From contig CALMZO010000436.1 in the NCBI GenBank assembly GCA_937870825.1, forward strand, positions 1 to 64,000: DNA of 64,000 bases. Direction: 5' to 3'. The notes beneath the pieces were generated by a model. It did no database searches. It was not told the DNA's origin and saw only the letters and a list, made by a program, of their open reading frames with translations. Shown here in pieces: positions 43,389-51,962 of this stretch. A program made the translations under genes and the position numbers. The DNA comes from an uncultured Chloroflexota bacterium. GTDB taxonomy: Bacteria; Chloroflexota; Anaerolineae; UBA4142; SHND01. How positions within the stretch are numbered: the stretch's first letter is position 1; every line of letters starts with the position of its first letter.

Positions 43389-44807
43389 ATGAAGCAACTC
43401 TTTCAATGGCGAAATCTATTGGTGGGCTGGCTTGCGCTCATCGCGCTCGTTTTCGTGTGGGGCAGTTTGCAGCCGGAAGCCGTCGCAGAGAATGAAGGCA
43501 AAGCAAAACGATTGTTTGCAATGCCGCGTGCAGACGTGATTCACGCGCCGCGCGACAATCCGGTGACGATTCCGCTTTCTGCCGCGCCCAATGCCGCGTT
43601 CACTGCGCAAACGCGACTCGGTTTCACGAGCGGCGACCAATGGGAGCCCGCGATTGCGGCAGACCGTTTCGGACATGTGTATATTTTGTATCCGCAGTAT
43701 CTCGGCGTCCCCGGTTGTCCAACGTGCGCGAATCCCACAATGATTTTGCAAGTGAGCAACAATCGCGGCGCGGCGTGGAATTCGCCGACAATCATTTATC
43801 CGGCAGGCGCGGCGAGCGGTGGACAGTGGGACGCGCAAATCGCGGTTGACCCCGTTGACGGGCGCACCGTGTACGCCGCGTGGATGCAAGACAACAAGAG
43901 CGATATTGTGGTCGCGCGTTCCGATGATTTTGGTGTGACGTGGAATGTCGTCATCGCCGATGCGACGAATTCTGCAACGGACAAACCGATTCTCGCCGTG
44001 CGCGGACAAGATGTGTATGTTGGCTACAATCATGCCCAAACCGTTTGGGTGTCGGCTTCACACGACGGCGGAGCAACGTGGAATTCGTACAAAGTGAATC
44101 CGAACGGCAAGTTGGGTTGGTCGCTCGCGGGCGGCGGAACGGTGACGCCGAACGGTCACGTATATTTTTCGTGGGCAGGTTATAGACAAAACGGCGGGGC
44201 AAAGGGTCCCGTCAATCTATTCATTTCCAAATCCACAGACGGCGGACAAACGTGGGCGAACAATGTGCTTGATGTTTCGGGCGCGCCGCCCGATTGTTCC
44301 GCGTACTTGTGCGGCTGGGCGTACCTTGGCGCGCAAGTGGTGATGACTTCGGACGCGCAAGGAAATTTGTACGCGTTGTGGAACATGAACACGACGGACA
44401 AGGCGCCGAACCGGGTTTATTTTGCAAAATCCACCAATGCGGGCGCGGCGTGGTCAACCAAAGTAGATGTTTCCCTTGCGCCTCAAGACAAAGCGCACGC
44501 GTTCCCCGCGATTGCGGCAACGGGTAATGGCGACGTGCGAATTTCGTGGATGGATGCGCGCGCGTCCGGTGATTTGTGGAACACCTACTATCGCCGTTCG
44601 ACGAATGGCGGTTCGAGTTGGAGCGCCGAAAGTGATTTGTCCACGTATGTCGCGGGCTATTCGTACATTCAACCGAATGGGTTCAATTATCCGTTCGGCG
44701 ACTATTACGAAATGGACATTGACGACCAGGGCAAGACGCATTTGATTTGGGGCGAGGCAGTGAATTACGATTCGCCCGGTTCGATTTGGTACAGTCAAGG
44801 GCAGTGA
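43389..44807 (+). CDS. Secreted sialidase-like (BNR/Asp-box) beta-propeller protein
   Basis: 472 residues from ATG 43389, after GGAGG. Signal peptide about 1-32 (LLVGWLALIALVFVWGSLQP). Repeated Asp-box motifs (S-x-D-x-G-x-T-W) appear in SDDFGVTWN, SHDGGATWN, STDGGQTWA and STNGGSSWS, marking a six-bladed sialidase-type propeller. The catalytic arginine triad and Tyr/Glu pair of true sialidases are not evident, so enzymatic activity is open. It is exported and monocistronic-looking, set between two corrinoid-pathway genes. Confidence 0.82.
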   Translation: MKQLFQWRNLLVGWLALIALVFVWGSLQPEAVAENEGKAKRLFAMPRADVIHAPRDNPVTIPLSAAPNAAFTAQTRLGFTSGDQWEPAIAADRFGHVYILYPQYLGVPGCPTCANPTMILQVSNNRGAAWNSPTIIYPAGAASGGQWDAQIAVDPVDGRTVYAAWMQDNKSDIVVARSDDFGVTWNVVIADATNSATDKPILAVRGQDVYVGYNHAQTVWVSASHDGGATWNSYKVNPNGKLGWSLAGGGTVTPNGHVYFSWAGYRQNGGAKGPVNLFISKSTDGGQTWANNVLDVSGAPPDCSAYLCGWAYLGAQVVMTSDAQGNLYALWNMNTTDKAPNRVYFAKSTNAGAAWSTKVDVSLAPQDKAHAFPAIAATGNGDVRISWMDARASGDLWNTYYRRSTNGGSSWSAESDLSTYVAGYSYIQPNGFNYPFGDYYEMDIDDQGKTHLIWGEAVNYDSPGSIWYSQGQ

Positions 44808-44873
44808 GCGGTATTCTGTGGCGTTCGAGCGAGTGAAACTCAACTCGAACGAACGCATCCGTAATCAGTCGAA

Positions 44874-44941
44874 ACAGGTGGACAGGGAAACAGGTAATGT
44901 CTTTACTTGTTTCCCTGTTTCCTTGTCTACGTTTATACTTG
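44874..44941. repeat. Heptad/octad-word hairpin before the corrinoid activator
   Basis: GAAACAG GTGGACA GGGAAAC AGG on the left pairs with TTGTTTCCCTGTTTCC on the right over 12-14 bases. The GTG start of the next gene is five bases away. Confidence 0.75.
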
Positions 44942-44945
44942 CAAA

Positions 44946-46949
44946 GTGAAATACGAGATTCGTTTTCTTCCGAGTGAAATAACTACGCGCGCGCCTGAAG
45001 GCACGACGATTTTTAACGCGGCGAATTGGGCAGGGCTCGCGATTGACTCGACGTGCGGCGGGCGCGGCACATGCGGCAAATGCAAAGTGCGCGTCGAACA
45101 AGGCAACGCGCCCGTGCGCGAAGCCGACCGCAAATTTTTATCGCCGGGCGAATTGAATGACGGCTGGCGTTTGTCCTGTCGCGCGGTGCTGCATTCCGAT
45201 TGCGTCGTTGACATTCCGCGCTTGATGGGCAACCCCAAAGCGGCGTTGCTCGGTTATGGGCATCACGTCATTCTGAATCCGAACGTTGCGAAAATTTATT
45301 TGGAATTGTCCGAGCCGAATCTGGAAGACCAAGTTTCTGATTTGGCGCGCATTCACGCCGCGCTCGACAAAGAAGGGTACGACGTTCGCAGCAATCTGAC
45401 GCTTTGGCGCTCCTTGCCCAACATTCTGCGCGGCAGCAATTTTCAAGTGACCGCGGTCATCGTCGGCGATGAGTTGATTGCGCTTGAACCAGGCGACACG
45501 CGCGAAAAAAATTACGGGATTGCGGTGGATGTTGGCACAACGTCCGTCGTGTGCGCGATTGTCAATTTGAACACCGGCGCGGTGGAGGCAGTCAAGTCCG
45601 ATTTGAATCGCCAAGCCCCCTTCGGCGCGGATGTGATTTCGCGCGTTTCGCATACGATGTTTGAAAAAGAAGGGCTTGTCGAATTGCAAGCGCGCATCGT
45701 CGAAACGTTGAACGCGCTGCTCGAACAACTGACCGCGCAGTCGGGCATCGCGCGCGAAAACATTTACGAAGCGGTCATCGTCGGCAACGCGACGATGCTT
45801 CATCTCTTGCTCGGCATTGACCCCGAACCGATTTCGGTCGCGCCGTTCATTCCCACAATTACACAGCCCGTCACGTTTCGCGCGGCGGACCTCACCCCTG
45901 ACGCATCATCACGCACCCCGCGTCACCCAAGCACCATGCGTGATGATGCGTCACCTCACCCCTCTCCTTATCAAGGAGAGGGGCAGGGGGTGAGGTTAAA
46001 TCCCGAAGCGCGCGTGTCCACGTTGCCGCATCTCGGTGCGTATGTCGGCGCGGATATTGTCGCGGGCATTTTGGCAACGGATTTGACGCGCAACAAAGAT
46101 GGCAAATTGCGTTTGCTGATTGACGTGGGAACGAACGGCGAAATTGTGTTGGGTTCGGTGAACGGCACGCTTGCGACTGCCGCGCCTGCGGGTCCCGCGT
46201 TCGAAGGCGCGCAAATCAAAAACGGGATGCGCGCGAGCGCGGGCGCGATTGAAGGCGTAACGATAACGCCGCAAGGCGTTTCGTTACAAATTATCGGTGG
46301 CGATGTCGAGCCGCTCGGCATCGCGGGTTCGGGTCTCGTGGACGCGGTGGCGGAAATGTACCGCGCGGGAATTGTGGATGCGTCGGGCAGAATGATTCGC
46401 GTCGAAGATGCGCGCGGCAAATTGCCCGATGCGTTGGTAGAACGCCTCGTGACGATTGACGGCGTGCGCGCGTTTCGTTTGACGGATGTGGAATCGAACA
46501 TCGTACTGACACAACAAGACATTCGCGCGCTGCAATTCGCTAAAGGTTCGATTGCGGCGGGCGTCGAGGTGTTGATGCAGCAGATGGGCGTGACCGCGAA
46601 CGATTTGCACGAGGTGTTGCTGGCAGGTTCGTTTGGCAGTTACATCAATCCTGCGAGCGCGCGCACGATTGGACTTGTGCCGTGGGTGCCTGTCGAAAAA
46701 ATTATCGCGGTGGGAAACAGCGCGGGCGAAGGCGCGAAAATCGCGCTCCTGAGTTTCCGCGAACGAGAAGCGGCGAACCGCATTCCCGAATTTATCGAGT
46801 ACGTTGAACTGTCGGGACGCGGTGAGTTCAACGACATTTTTACCGACGCGTTGGCGTTTCCGAAATTGACGAACGACGAACGCCGAACGACGGAGGAGCC
46901 GCGCGTCATGGAAATCGCTTCGTCCGTTGTTGTGGGTCCGTCGTCATGA
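44946..46949 (+). CDS. Ferredoxin-ASKHA reductive activator of corrinoid proteins (RACo-like)
   Basis: 667 residues from a GTG at 44946. The N-terminal 2Fe-2S ferredoxin fold has C37, C43, C46 and C78 (STCGGRGTCGKC, SCRAV). A linker follows, then an actin-like ATPase domain with GIAVDVGTTSVVCAIV, VIVGNATMLHLLLG, LLIDVGTNGEIVLG and LLAGSFGSYINP. It uses ATP to reduce inactive Co(II)-corrinoid protein to Co(I), keeping the methyl-transfer cycle running. Residues about 315-351 (TPDASS...QGEGQGVR) are encoded by a palindromic element and look inserted in frame. The last 20 residues are repeat-derived as well. Confidence 0.92.
   Translation: MKYEIRFLPSEITTRAPEGTTIFNAANWAGLAIDSTCGGRGTCGKCKVRVEQGNAPVREADRKFLSPGELNDGWRLSCRAVLHSDCVVDIPRLMGNPKAALLGYGHHVILNPNVAKIYLELSEPNLEDQVSDLARIHAALDKEGYDVRSNLTLWRSLPNILRGSNFQVTAVIVGDELIALEPGDTREKNYGIAVDVGTTSVVCAIVNLNTGAVEAVKSDLNRQAPFGADVISRVSHTMFEKEGLVELQARIVETLNALLEQLTAQSGIARENIYEAVIVGNATMLHLLLGIDPEPISVAPFIPTITQPVTFRAADLTPDASSRTPRHPSTMRDDASPHPSPYQGEGQGVRLNPEARVSTLPHLGAYVGADIVAGILATDLTRNKDGKLRLLIDVGTNGEIVLGSVNGTLATAAPAGPAFEGAQIKNGMRASAGAIEGVTITPQGVSLQIIGGDVEPLGIAGSGLVDAVAEMYRAGIVDASGRMIRVEDARGKLPDALVERLVTIDGVRAFRLTDVESNIVLTQQDIRALQFAKGSIAAGVEVLMQQMGVTANDLHEVLLAGSFGSYINPASARTIGLVPWVPVEKIIAVGNSAGEGAKIALLSFREREAANRIPEFIEYVELSGRGEFNDIFTDALAFPKLTNDERRTTEEPRVMEIASSVVVGPSS
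45890..45995. repeat. Composite palindrome inserted in frame in the corrinoid-activator gene
   Basis: Outer arms CCTCACCCC (45890-45898) and GGGGTGAGG (45987-45995). Inside lies a perfect 16-bp pair TGACGCATCATCACGC (45899-45914) / GCGTGATGATGCGTCA (45937-45952), then a second CCTCACCCC with stem TCTCCTT/AAGGAGA. The reading frame stays open through all of it. The inner motif also occurs at 19840-19893 and the CCTCACCCC part at 38556. Confidence 0.9.
46867..46947. repeat. Heptad-word repeat encoding the activator's C-terminus
   Basis: ACGAACG ACGAACG CCGAACG ACGGAGG on the left and CGTCCGTTGTTGTGGGTCCG with CGTCGTCATG on the right, partly complementary. The activator's stop and the start of the following esterase pseudogene both lie in the right arm. 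Confidence 0.65.
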
Positions 46950-47361
46950 AATCGTTTCTCCTCGAACGTGCGCGCGCAAGGTACGCCACTGGTGGATGCG
47001 AACAATTCTGCCGTGTGTGATGTGACGTTCGTGTGGAAGGGCAAAACGCCGCCCGAGCTCACCGGCGATTTCACACATTGGGCAGCCGACTCGACGAATC
47101 CGCAAGCTGCGCCCCTCGCGTTGGAACGAGTCGAGCCGAATGTGTGGGCGAAAACCTTAAAATTTCCGCGCGACGCGTATCTAGAGTACATTTATTTGAA
47201 AAATGGCAAGCGCGTCAATGACCCTTTTAACGCGCATGTTCAAGGCATTAAAACGCAACAAGTTCGACGTAAAATACCGCGAGTAGTACGCCTACCACAA
47301 TTGGCCCGCCTGGCGCAATTTGTTGCCCGACGCACTCCTGTGGACGTTTGAAAACGGGTAA
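46946..47361 (+). pseudogene. Remnant of a putative esterase (Fes/esterase D type) with internal deletion
   Basis: Starts with ATG 46946 in an ATGA overlap with the activator gene (MKSFLLERARA), then must shift frame in a CGCGCGCAAGG run to continue as GTPLVDANNSAVCDVTFVWK and LTGDFTHWAADS, the early beta-sandwich (CBM48-like) domain of enterochelin-esterase-type hydrolases. After about 90 residues the frame breaks again and another frame gives KFDVKYRE, a TAG, then YAYHNWPAWRNLLPDALLWT and a TAA at 47361. That end matches the C-terminus of such esterases (HNW...W...L). The whole catalytic middle is gone. A dead gene. Confidence 0.7.
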
Positions 47362-47750
47362 AGACGTGATTTTTCGTCTCGCTTAGACTGACCTTGCGTC
47401 ATCCGCTCTTGTCTTTTGTCCATGATTTCGCCGCTTGACACGCCCCGCGCAACAGTGCTAAACTCGCGCCATCCTCATTTGACCTAACGATTCTTCGGTC
47501 AAGTCTTTTTCGTCCCCTGATGGTTTCGGCAACACTCGCAAAGGGGCAAGTGTTTGTGAACAACGAATTAAGAAATCTTAAAACAACGCTTACGTAATTT
47601 TCAAACGCGCTTGAATTTAATTTAACGCGCGTTCTCTATTTTGCTACAGTTTGTGCCTCTGTGCACCAAAAGGGGGTGAAATCAACACACGATAGCTACG
47701 CGACCTTTCCATTATCCAAATCAACGAGTGAGGATCTTAGGAGGAGAAGA
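47362..47750 (+). promoter_or_regulatory. Long leader of the ABC importer operon, with promoter candidate
   Basis: About 390 bases without a gene. TTGACA (47435-47440) and TAAACT (47459-47464), 18 bases apart, make a good vegetative promoter. Downstream are a short hairpin TTGACC/GGTCAA followed by TCTTTTT (about 47478-47510) and another ACACT-GC/GC-AGTGT stem near 47531-47555. Transcription would give a leader of about 280 nucleotides. It could hold a riboswitch or attenuator; I recognise no known class. Confidence 0.55.
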
Positions 47751-48956
47751 ATGAAAGCTCTTGCACGTGTAATGCCGATTGCTGTTTTGCTCTTGGTGGC
47801 GTTTGCCATCATGGCGTGCGCGCCCGCCGCGCAGCCGACTGCCGCACCACCAACGGCCGCGCCACAACCGACCGCAATGACGCAACCGACGGCAATGCCA
47901 CAACCCACTGCCGCGCCGCAGATGAGCGCCATTGACAAGTTGTACGAGGAAGCAAAAAAGGAAGGCATGTTGACAACCATCGCCCTCCCGCACGACTGGT
48001 GTAACTATGGCGGCGTCATTGAGGGATTCAAGAAAAAATATCCAGGTATCACTGTGAACGAATTGAACCCCGATGCCGGTTCCGGTGACGAAATCGAAGC
48101 CATCAAAGCGAACAAGGACAACAAAGGTCCGCAGGCGCCCGACGTAATTGATGTGGGTTTCGCGTTTGGCGACTCGGCAAAAGCGGAAGGTTTGATTCAA
48201 CCGTACAAAGTCGCAACGTGGGATGAAATTCCCGCAGGCGCCAAAGACCCCGATGGTTACTGGTACGGCGACTATTACGGCGTCATGGCGTTCATGGTCA
48301 ACACCGATGTCGTGAAAAATGTGCCCCAGGACTGGGCAGACCTATTAAAGCCCGAATACAAGGGTCAAATCGGGATGTCCGGTGACCCGCGCACGTCAAA
48401 TCAAGCCATTCAGACGGTTCAAGCTGCAGCGCTTGCGAACGGCGGCACGGTTGCCGAACCGTCAAAGGGTTTGGAATACTTTGCCGCGATGAACAAAGCA
48501 GGCAATCTCGTTCCATTGATTGCGAACAATGCATCGGTAGCCAAAGGCGAAACGCCGATTCGTATGACGTGGGACTATAACGCGCTTGCGGGACGCGACA
48601 GCATGCAGGGCAATCCCAAGATTGAAGTTGTCGTCCCGAAATCGGGCAAAATCGCGGGCGTCTATGTTCAAGCCATCAGCGCGTATGCGCCGCATCCGAA
48701 CGCCGCGAAACTGTGGATGGAATATCTGTACTCGGACGAAGGGCAATTGATTTGGCTCTCGCCGCCCGGCTACTGCCATCCCATTCGTCAAGACGCCATG
48801 GACAAAGCAGGCAAGATTCCGGCAGATTTGAAAGCGAAACTGCCCAGCACCGAAGGCGCTGTCTTTCCATCCAATGCCGACCTCGTTGCAGGTAAAGAGG
48901 TGGTCGTCAAGGGTTGGGATGCCGCCGTCGGCGCGGACATCAAAGCAGGACAATAG
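47751..48956 (+). CDS. ABC transporter solute-binding lipoprotein (PotD-like)
   Basis: 401 residues from ATG 47751 after AGGAGG. Lipobox AFAIMACAP with the acylated Cys near residue 23, then a Pro/Thr/Ala-rich tether (QPTAAPPTAAPQPTAM), then a two-lobed type II binding protein (GMLTTIALPHDWCNYGGVIE, DVIDVGFAFGDSAKAEG, YYGVMAFMVNTDVVKNVPQD). The ligand is unknown; the spermidine/phosphonate/iron branch is closest in style. With the head-group genes downstream, phosphorylated ethanolamine or choline compounds are candidates. It is the first gene of a binding protein-permease-permease-ATPase operon. Confidence 0.88.
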   Translation: MKALARVMPIAVLLLVAFAIMACAPAAQPTAAPPTAAPQPTAMTQPTAMPQPTAAPQMSAIDKLYEEAKKEGMLTTIALPHDWCNYGGVIEGFKKKYPGITVNELNPDAGSGDEIEAIKANKDNKGPQAPDVIDVGFAFGDSAKAEGLIQPYKVATWDEIPAGAKDPDGYWYGDYYGVMAFMVNTDVVKNVPQDWADLLKPEYKGQIGMSGDPRTSNQAIQTVQAAALANGGTVAEPSKGLEYFAAMNKAGNLVPLIANNASVAKGETPIRMTWDYNALAGRDSMQGNPKIEVVVPKSGKIAGVYVQAISAYAPHPNAAKLWMEYLYSDEGQLIWLSPPGYCHPIRQDAMDKAGKIPADLKAKLPSTEGAVFPSNADLVAGKEVVVKGWDAAVGADIKAGQ

Positions 48957-48964
48957 ATTTTCCA

Positions 48965-48999
48965 AGACCTGACAGGTTAAGAATTAACCTGTCAGGTCT
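48965..48999. repeat. Perfect 16-bp palindrome between importer genes
   Basis: AGACCTGACAGGTTAA (48965-48980) / TTAACCTGTCAGGTCT (48984-48999) with a GAA loop. ACCTGACAGGT-type palindromes are, from memory, common intergenic repeats in several phyla. No T-run follows, so it may lower expression of the permeases relative to the binding protein but is not a classical terminator. Confidence 0.85.
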
Positions 49000-49008
49000 C
49001 TACCCATT

Positions 49009-49911
49009 ATGGCATCGAGTGTTGCAGTTGGTCGCCGGGAAGCCGCGTTCACTTTGCCGCGTGTGTGGACGATTGTGCTGCCGTGGCTCGGCGTATTGCC
49101 GTTCTTTTTGTTCACCGTTCTGTTCTTGATCTTGCCTTCCTCGTCCTTGTTCATTGAGAGTTTTCAAAACTCGAAAGGCGAGTTCACACTCGAAAACATC
49201 GCGGCATTGTTCAGCGACCCGCGCATTGTGCCGGGATATGCCGCGAGCATTCAAATCAGCGCGTTCACGGCTCTCGTCGGCGGCATCTTTGGATTTTTGC
49301 TCGCGTATGCTGTCACGTTGGGCGGACTGCCGAGATGGATTCGCTCCAGTTATGTCACATTCAGTGGGGTCGCCTCCAACTTTGCAGGCGTGCCGTTGGC
49401 GTTCGCGTTTATCGCCGTGCTGGGACGTGTGGGCAATATCACCGCATTCCTCAAGTCCATCGGCATTGACCTGTACGCGATGGGTTTCACGTTGTATGAT
49501 TTTTGGGGCGTGAGCTTGGTGTATTTGTTTTTTCAATTTCCACTGATGCTCTTGATTATGATTCCTTCGCTCGAAGGATTGAAACGCGAGTGGCGCGAGG
49601 CAGCGGAAAATTTGGGCGCAACAGGTTTTGAATATTGGCGGCGCGTCGCGTTTCCGATTCTCTTGCCTTCGCTGCTCGGCACGATGATTCTTTTGTTCGG
49701 CAACGCGTTCGGCGCGTATGCCACCGCGTTTGCGCTGACGGGCGGACGTTTGAATTTGTTGACCATTCAAATCGGCGCGCAAATTCGCGGCGATGTGCTG
49801 CACAATCCCAACTTGGGTTACGCGATGGCATTGGGGATGGTGTTTATCATGCTCGTCTGCATCATCGGTTACACCCTCCTCCAACGCTTGACGGAAAGGT
49901 GGCTGCGATGA
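49009..49911 (+). CDS. ABC transporter permease (PotB-like)
   Basis: 300 residues, six membrane helices (VLPWLGVLPFFLFTVLFLIL is the first). The cytoplasmic EAA loop is EGLKREWREAAENLGATGFEYWRRVAFPILLP, the contact site for the ATPase. It is one half of the membrane channel of the importer encoded at 47751-51875. It overlaps the second permease gene by ATGA. No clear ribosome-binding site is present, the palindrome being immediately upstream. Confidence 0.92.
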   Translation: MASSVAVGRREAAFTLPRVWTIVLPWLGVLPFFLFTVLFLILPSSSLFIESFQNSKGEFTLENIAALFSDPRIVPGYAASIQISAFTALVGGIFGFLLAYAVTLGGLPRWIRSSYVTFSGVASNFAGVPLAFAFIAVLGRVGNITAFLKSIGIDLYAMGFTLYDFWGVSLVYLFFQFPLMLLIMIPSLEGLKREWREAAENLGATGFEYWRRVAFPILLPSLLGTMILLFGNAFGAYATAFALTGGRLNLLTIQIGAQIRGDVLHNPNLGYAMALGMVFIMLVCIIGYTLLQRLTERWLR

Positions 49912-50735
49912 ACGCGCGGACGTTGCGAAATGTTTCGTGGTTGAGTTGGATTGTCGTCATTCTCGGCGCGATTTATTTTCTCGCGCCGCTGGTCGGCACG
50001 TTTGCGTATTCGTTGACCGCGCTGCGTGACCAACTTTCGTTCGCCGCGTACGAGCGCGCCTTTGCCGACTCTCGCTTTGTGCAATCGTTCGTCTATTCGA
50101 ATATCCTCGCCGTCGCGACAATCGTCGTGTCCATTTTGCTGATTGTGCCGACGACATACTGGGTGCATTTGTATTTGCCGCAATTGCGTCCGGTGGTTGA
50201 AGCCATTTCACTTTTGCCCTTTGTCATTCCTGCAATTGTGTTGGTATTTGGATTCATCCGCGTGTACAGCCGTCCGGTGGAATTGTTGAGCATTCCCCTC
50301 GTTCCGCCGTTGTTGAGTACGCAACTCAGTACGAACATCGTTCTGGTCGCAGGATATACGGTACTTGCAATGCCGTACATGTATCGTGCGGTGGACAATG
50401 GTTTGCGCGCGATTGATGTGCGGCGGCTCACCGAAGCCGCGCAAAGTTTGGGCGCGGGGTGGGGCACCATTTTATTTCGCATCATTTTGCCGAATTTGCG
50501 AACGGCGTTGTTGAGCGGTGCGCTGTTGACGTTCGCCGTCGTCGTCGGCGAATTGACCTTCGCGACCTTTTTGGGCACCCCCGCGTTCGGTCCCTACTTG
50601 CAGCAACTGGGACAGCACAAGGCGTACGAACCTTCGGCATTGACGATTGTGAGTTTTCTATTGACGTGGCTTGCAATGGTCTTGATAAATTTTGTCACGC
50701 GCGGAGATACGCGTTCGGCAGCAGGGTCACACTAA
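49908..50735 (+). CDS. ABC transporter permease (PotC-like)
   Basis: 275 residues from ATG 49908 in an ATGA overlap. Six membrane helices (first: WIVVILGAIYFLAPLVGTFA). The EAA loop DVRRLTEAAQSLGAGWGTILFRIILPNLR is complete. The protein is the second half of the importer's channel. It is followed by a 13-bp hairpin and then the ATPase gene. Confidence 0.92.
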   Translation: MNARTLRNVSWLSWIVVILGAIYFLAPLVGTFAYSLTALRDQLSFAAYERAFADSRFVQSFVYSNILAVATIVVSILLIVPTTYWVHLYLPQLRPVVEAISLLPFVIPAIVLVFGFIRVYSRPVELLSIPLVPPLLSTQLSTNIVLVAGYTVLAMPYMYRAVDNGLRAIDVRRLTEAAQSLGAGWGTILFRIILPNLRTALLSGALLTFAVVVGELTFATFLGTPAFGPYLQQLGQHKAYEPSALTIVSFLLTWLAMVLINFVTRGDTRSAAGSH

Positions 50736-50738
50736 AGG

Positions 50739-50774
50739 GAGGGGTGACGCGCCACCTGGCACGCGTCACCCCTC
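50739..50774. repeat. GAGGGGTGACGCG hairpin
   Basis: GAGGGGTGACGCG (50739-50751) / CGCGTCACCCCTC (50762-50774), a 13-bp perfect stem with a 10-base loop. It shares the GGGGTGA and GACGCG vocabulary of the palindromes at 19840 and 45890. There is no T-run, so the ATPase gene is probably still co-transcribed. Confidence 0.8.
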
Positions 50775-50789
50775 ACCATATCCTTCCAC

Positions 50790-51875
50790 ATGGCATTCGT
50801 CGAACTCAAAGACGTACAGAAAAAATTTGCAACCTCCACCGCCGTCGAGAATTTCAATCTCGATGTCGAGCGCGGCGAGTTTGTTTCGTTTCTCGGTCCT
50901 TCGGGCTGCGGCAAAACGACGACGCTGCGAATGATTGCGGGCTTTGAAATACCGACGAGCGGCGTCATCCGCATCAACGGCGCGGACATGACAAATCTGC
51001 CGCCGAACAAACGCAACGTCGGGATGGTATTTCAATCGTACGCGCTGTTTCCGAACATGACTGTTGCAGATAACATCGCGTTCGGCATGACGGTCACGCA
51101 CAAACCGAAAGAGCAAATTGCAAAACGCGTGGATGAAATGCTGCGTCTCATTCATCTGCCGCAGTTGGGGAATCGGTATCCGTACCAACTTTCGGGCGGA
51201 CAGCAGCAGCGCGTTGCGCTCGCGCGCGCGTTGGCAATTCAACCGCAAGTGCTTTTGCTCGACGAACCGCTGTCCGCGCTCGATGCGAAAATTCGCGTAT
51301 CGCTGCGTCAAGAAATCCGCTCCATCCAACGCACATTGGGCATCACGACCATTTATGTCACACACGACCAGGAAGAAGCGATGTCGCTTTCGGATCGAAT
51401 CGTCGTGATGAGCGAAGGACGCATGGAGCAAGTCGGGACGCCGTTTGAAATTTACAATTTTCCGAAAACGCAATTCGTCGCGTCGTTCGTCGGCACATTG
51501 AATCAATTGCAGGCGCGCGTGATGGATTCGGCCGGCGGCAAATTGGAACTCGAAGGACAGACGATTTTTTCCGCCAAACCGCTGGAAAGAATGTCAGGCG
51601 AAACGGTGGCGATTGCGCTGCGCCCCGAGCTCATCGGCATGAACGGAAAGAGTGAAGGCGAACAAAATCAATTGCAGGTGATAGTGGAAGACACGATGTT
51701 TCTCGGCGCGATTGTACGCACGCGCGTGCGTCTGGGACAAAGCGTTATTTCCTTTGACACATTCAACAATCCAAATCTCGCGTTGCCGCGTCGCGAAGAA
51801 AAAATCATCATTCGCTTTCCGCGCGATGCCGTGCTGATTTTGCCGGAACACCCGTCGGCATCCAAAACGACCTAG
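50790..51875 (+). CDS. ABC transporter ATP-binding protein (PotA-like)
   Basis: 361 residues. Walker A GPSGCGKTT (around 37-45), Q-loop MVFQSYALFP, signature LSGGQQQRVALARA, Walker B LLLDEPLSALD, H-loop THDQEEA. Residues 240-361 form the TOBE regulatory region (ALRPELIGM and following). Powers the importer made by the three genes before it. A terminator follows about 35 bases after the stop. Confidence 0.93.
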   Translation: MAFVELKDVQKKFATSTAVENFNLDVERGEFVSFLGPSGCGKTTTLRMIAGFEIPTSGVIRINGADMTNLPPNKRNVGMVFQSYALFPNMTVADNIAFGMTVTHKPKEQIAKRVDEMLRLIHLPQLGNRYPYQLSGGQQQRVALARALAIQPQVLLLDEPLSALDAKIRVSLRQEIRSIQRTLGITTIYVTHDQEEAMSLSDRIVVMSEGRMEQVGTPFEIYNFPKTQFVASFVGTLNQLQARVMDSAGGKLELEGQTIFSAKPLERMSGETVAIALRPELIGMNGKSEGEQNQLQVIVEDTMFLGAIVRTRVRLGQSVISFDTFNNPNLALPRREEKIIIRFPRDAVLILPEHPSASKTT

Positions 51876-51910
51876 CCGACCAACGTACAAAAATCCCGTC
51901 TCGCATGCAG

Positions 51911-51940
51911 GGGAAGGCGCTGTGTCGCCTTCTCTTTTTA
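51911..51940 (+). terminator. Intrinsic terminator of the ABC importer operon
   Basis: GAAGGCG (51913-51919) / CGCCTTC (51926-51932) with a six-base loop and TCTTTTT after it. Confidence 0.88.
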
Positions 51941-51962
51941 TTTGTCGTACTCTATGTGAGCA

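Noticed and set aside
44808-44873. Hairpin GTTCGAG/CTCGAAC as terminator of the propeller gene
   Set aside because: Stem is short, the loop long, and no T-run follows, so it is too weak to annotate.
47362-47750. TPP or other known riboswitch in the importer leader
   Set aside because: No match to the conserved cores that I can recall for the TPP, glycine, SAM or cobalamin classes.
48965-48999. Terminator after the solute-binding protein gene
   Set aside because: Perfect hairpin but no T-run on either side and the permease genes clearly belong to the same transporter; recorded as a repeat.
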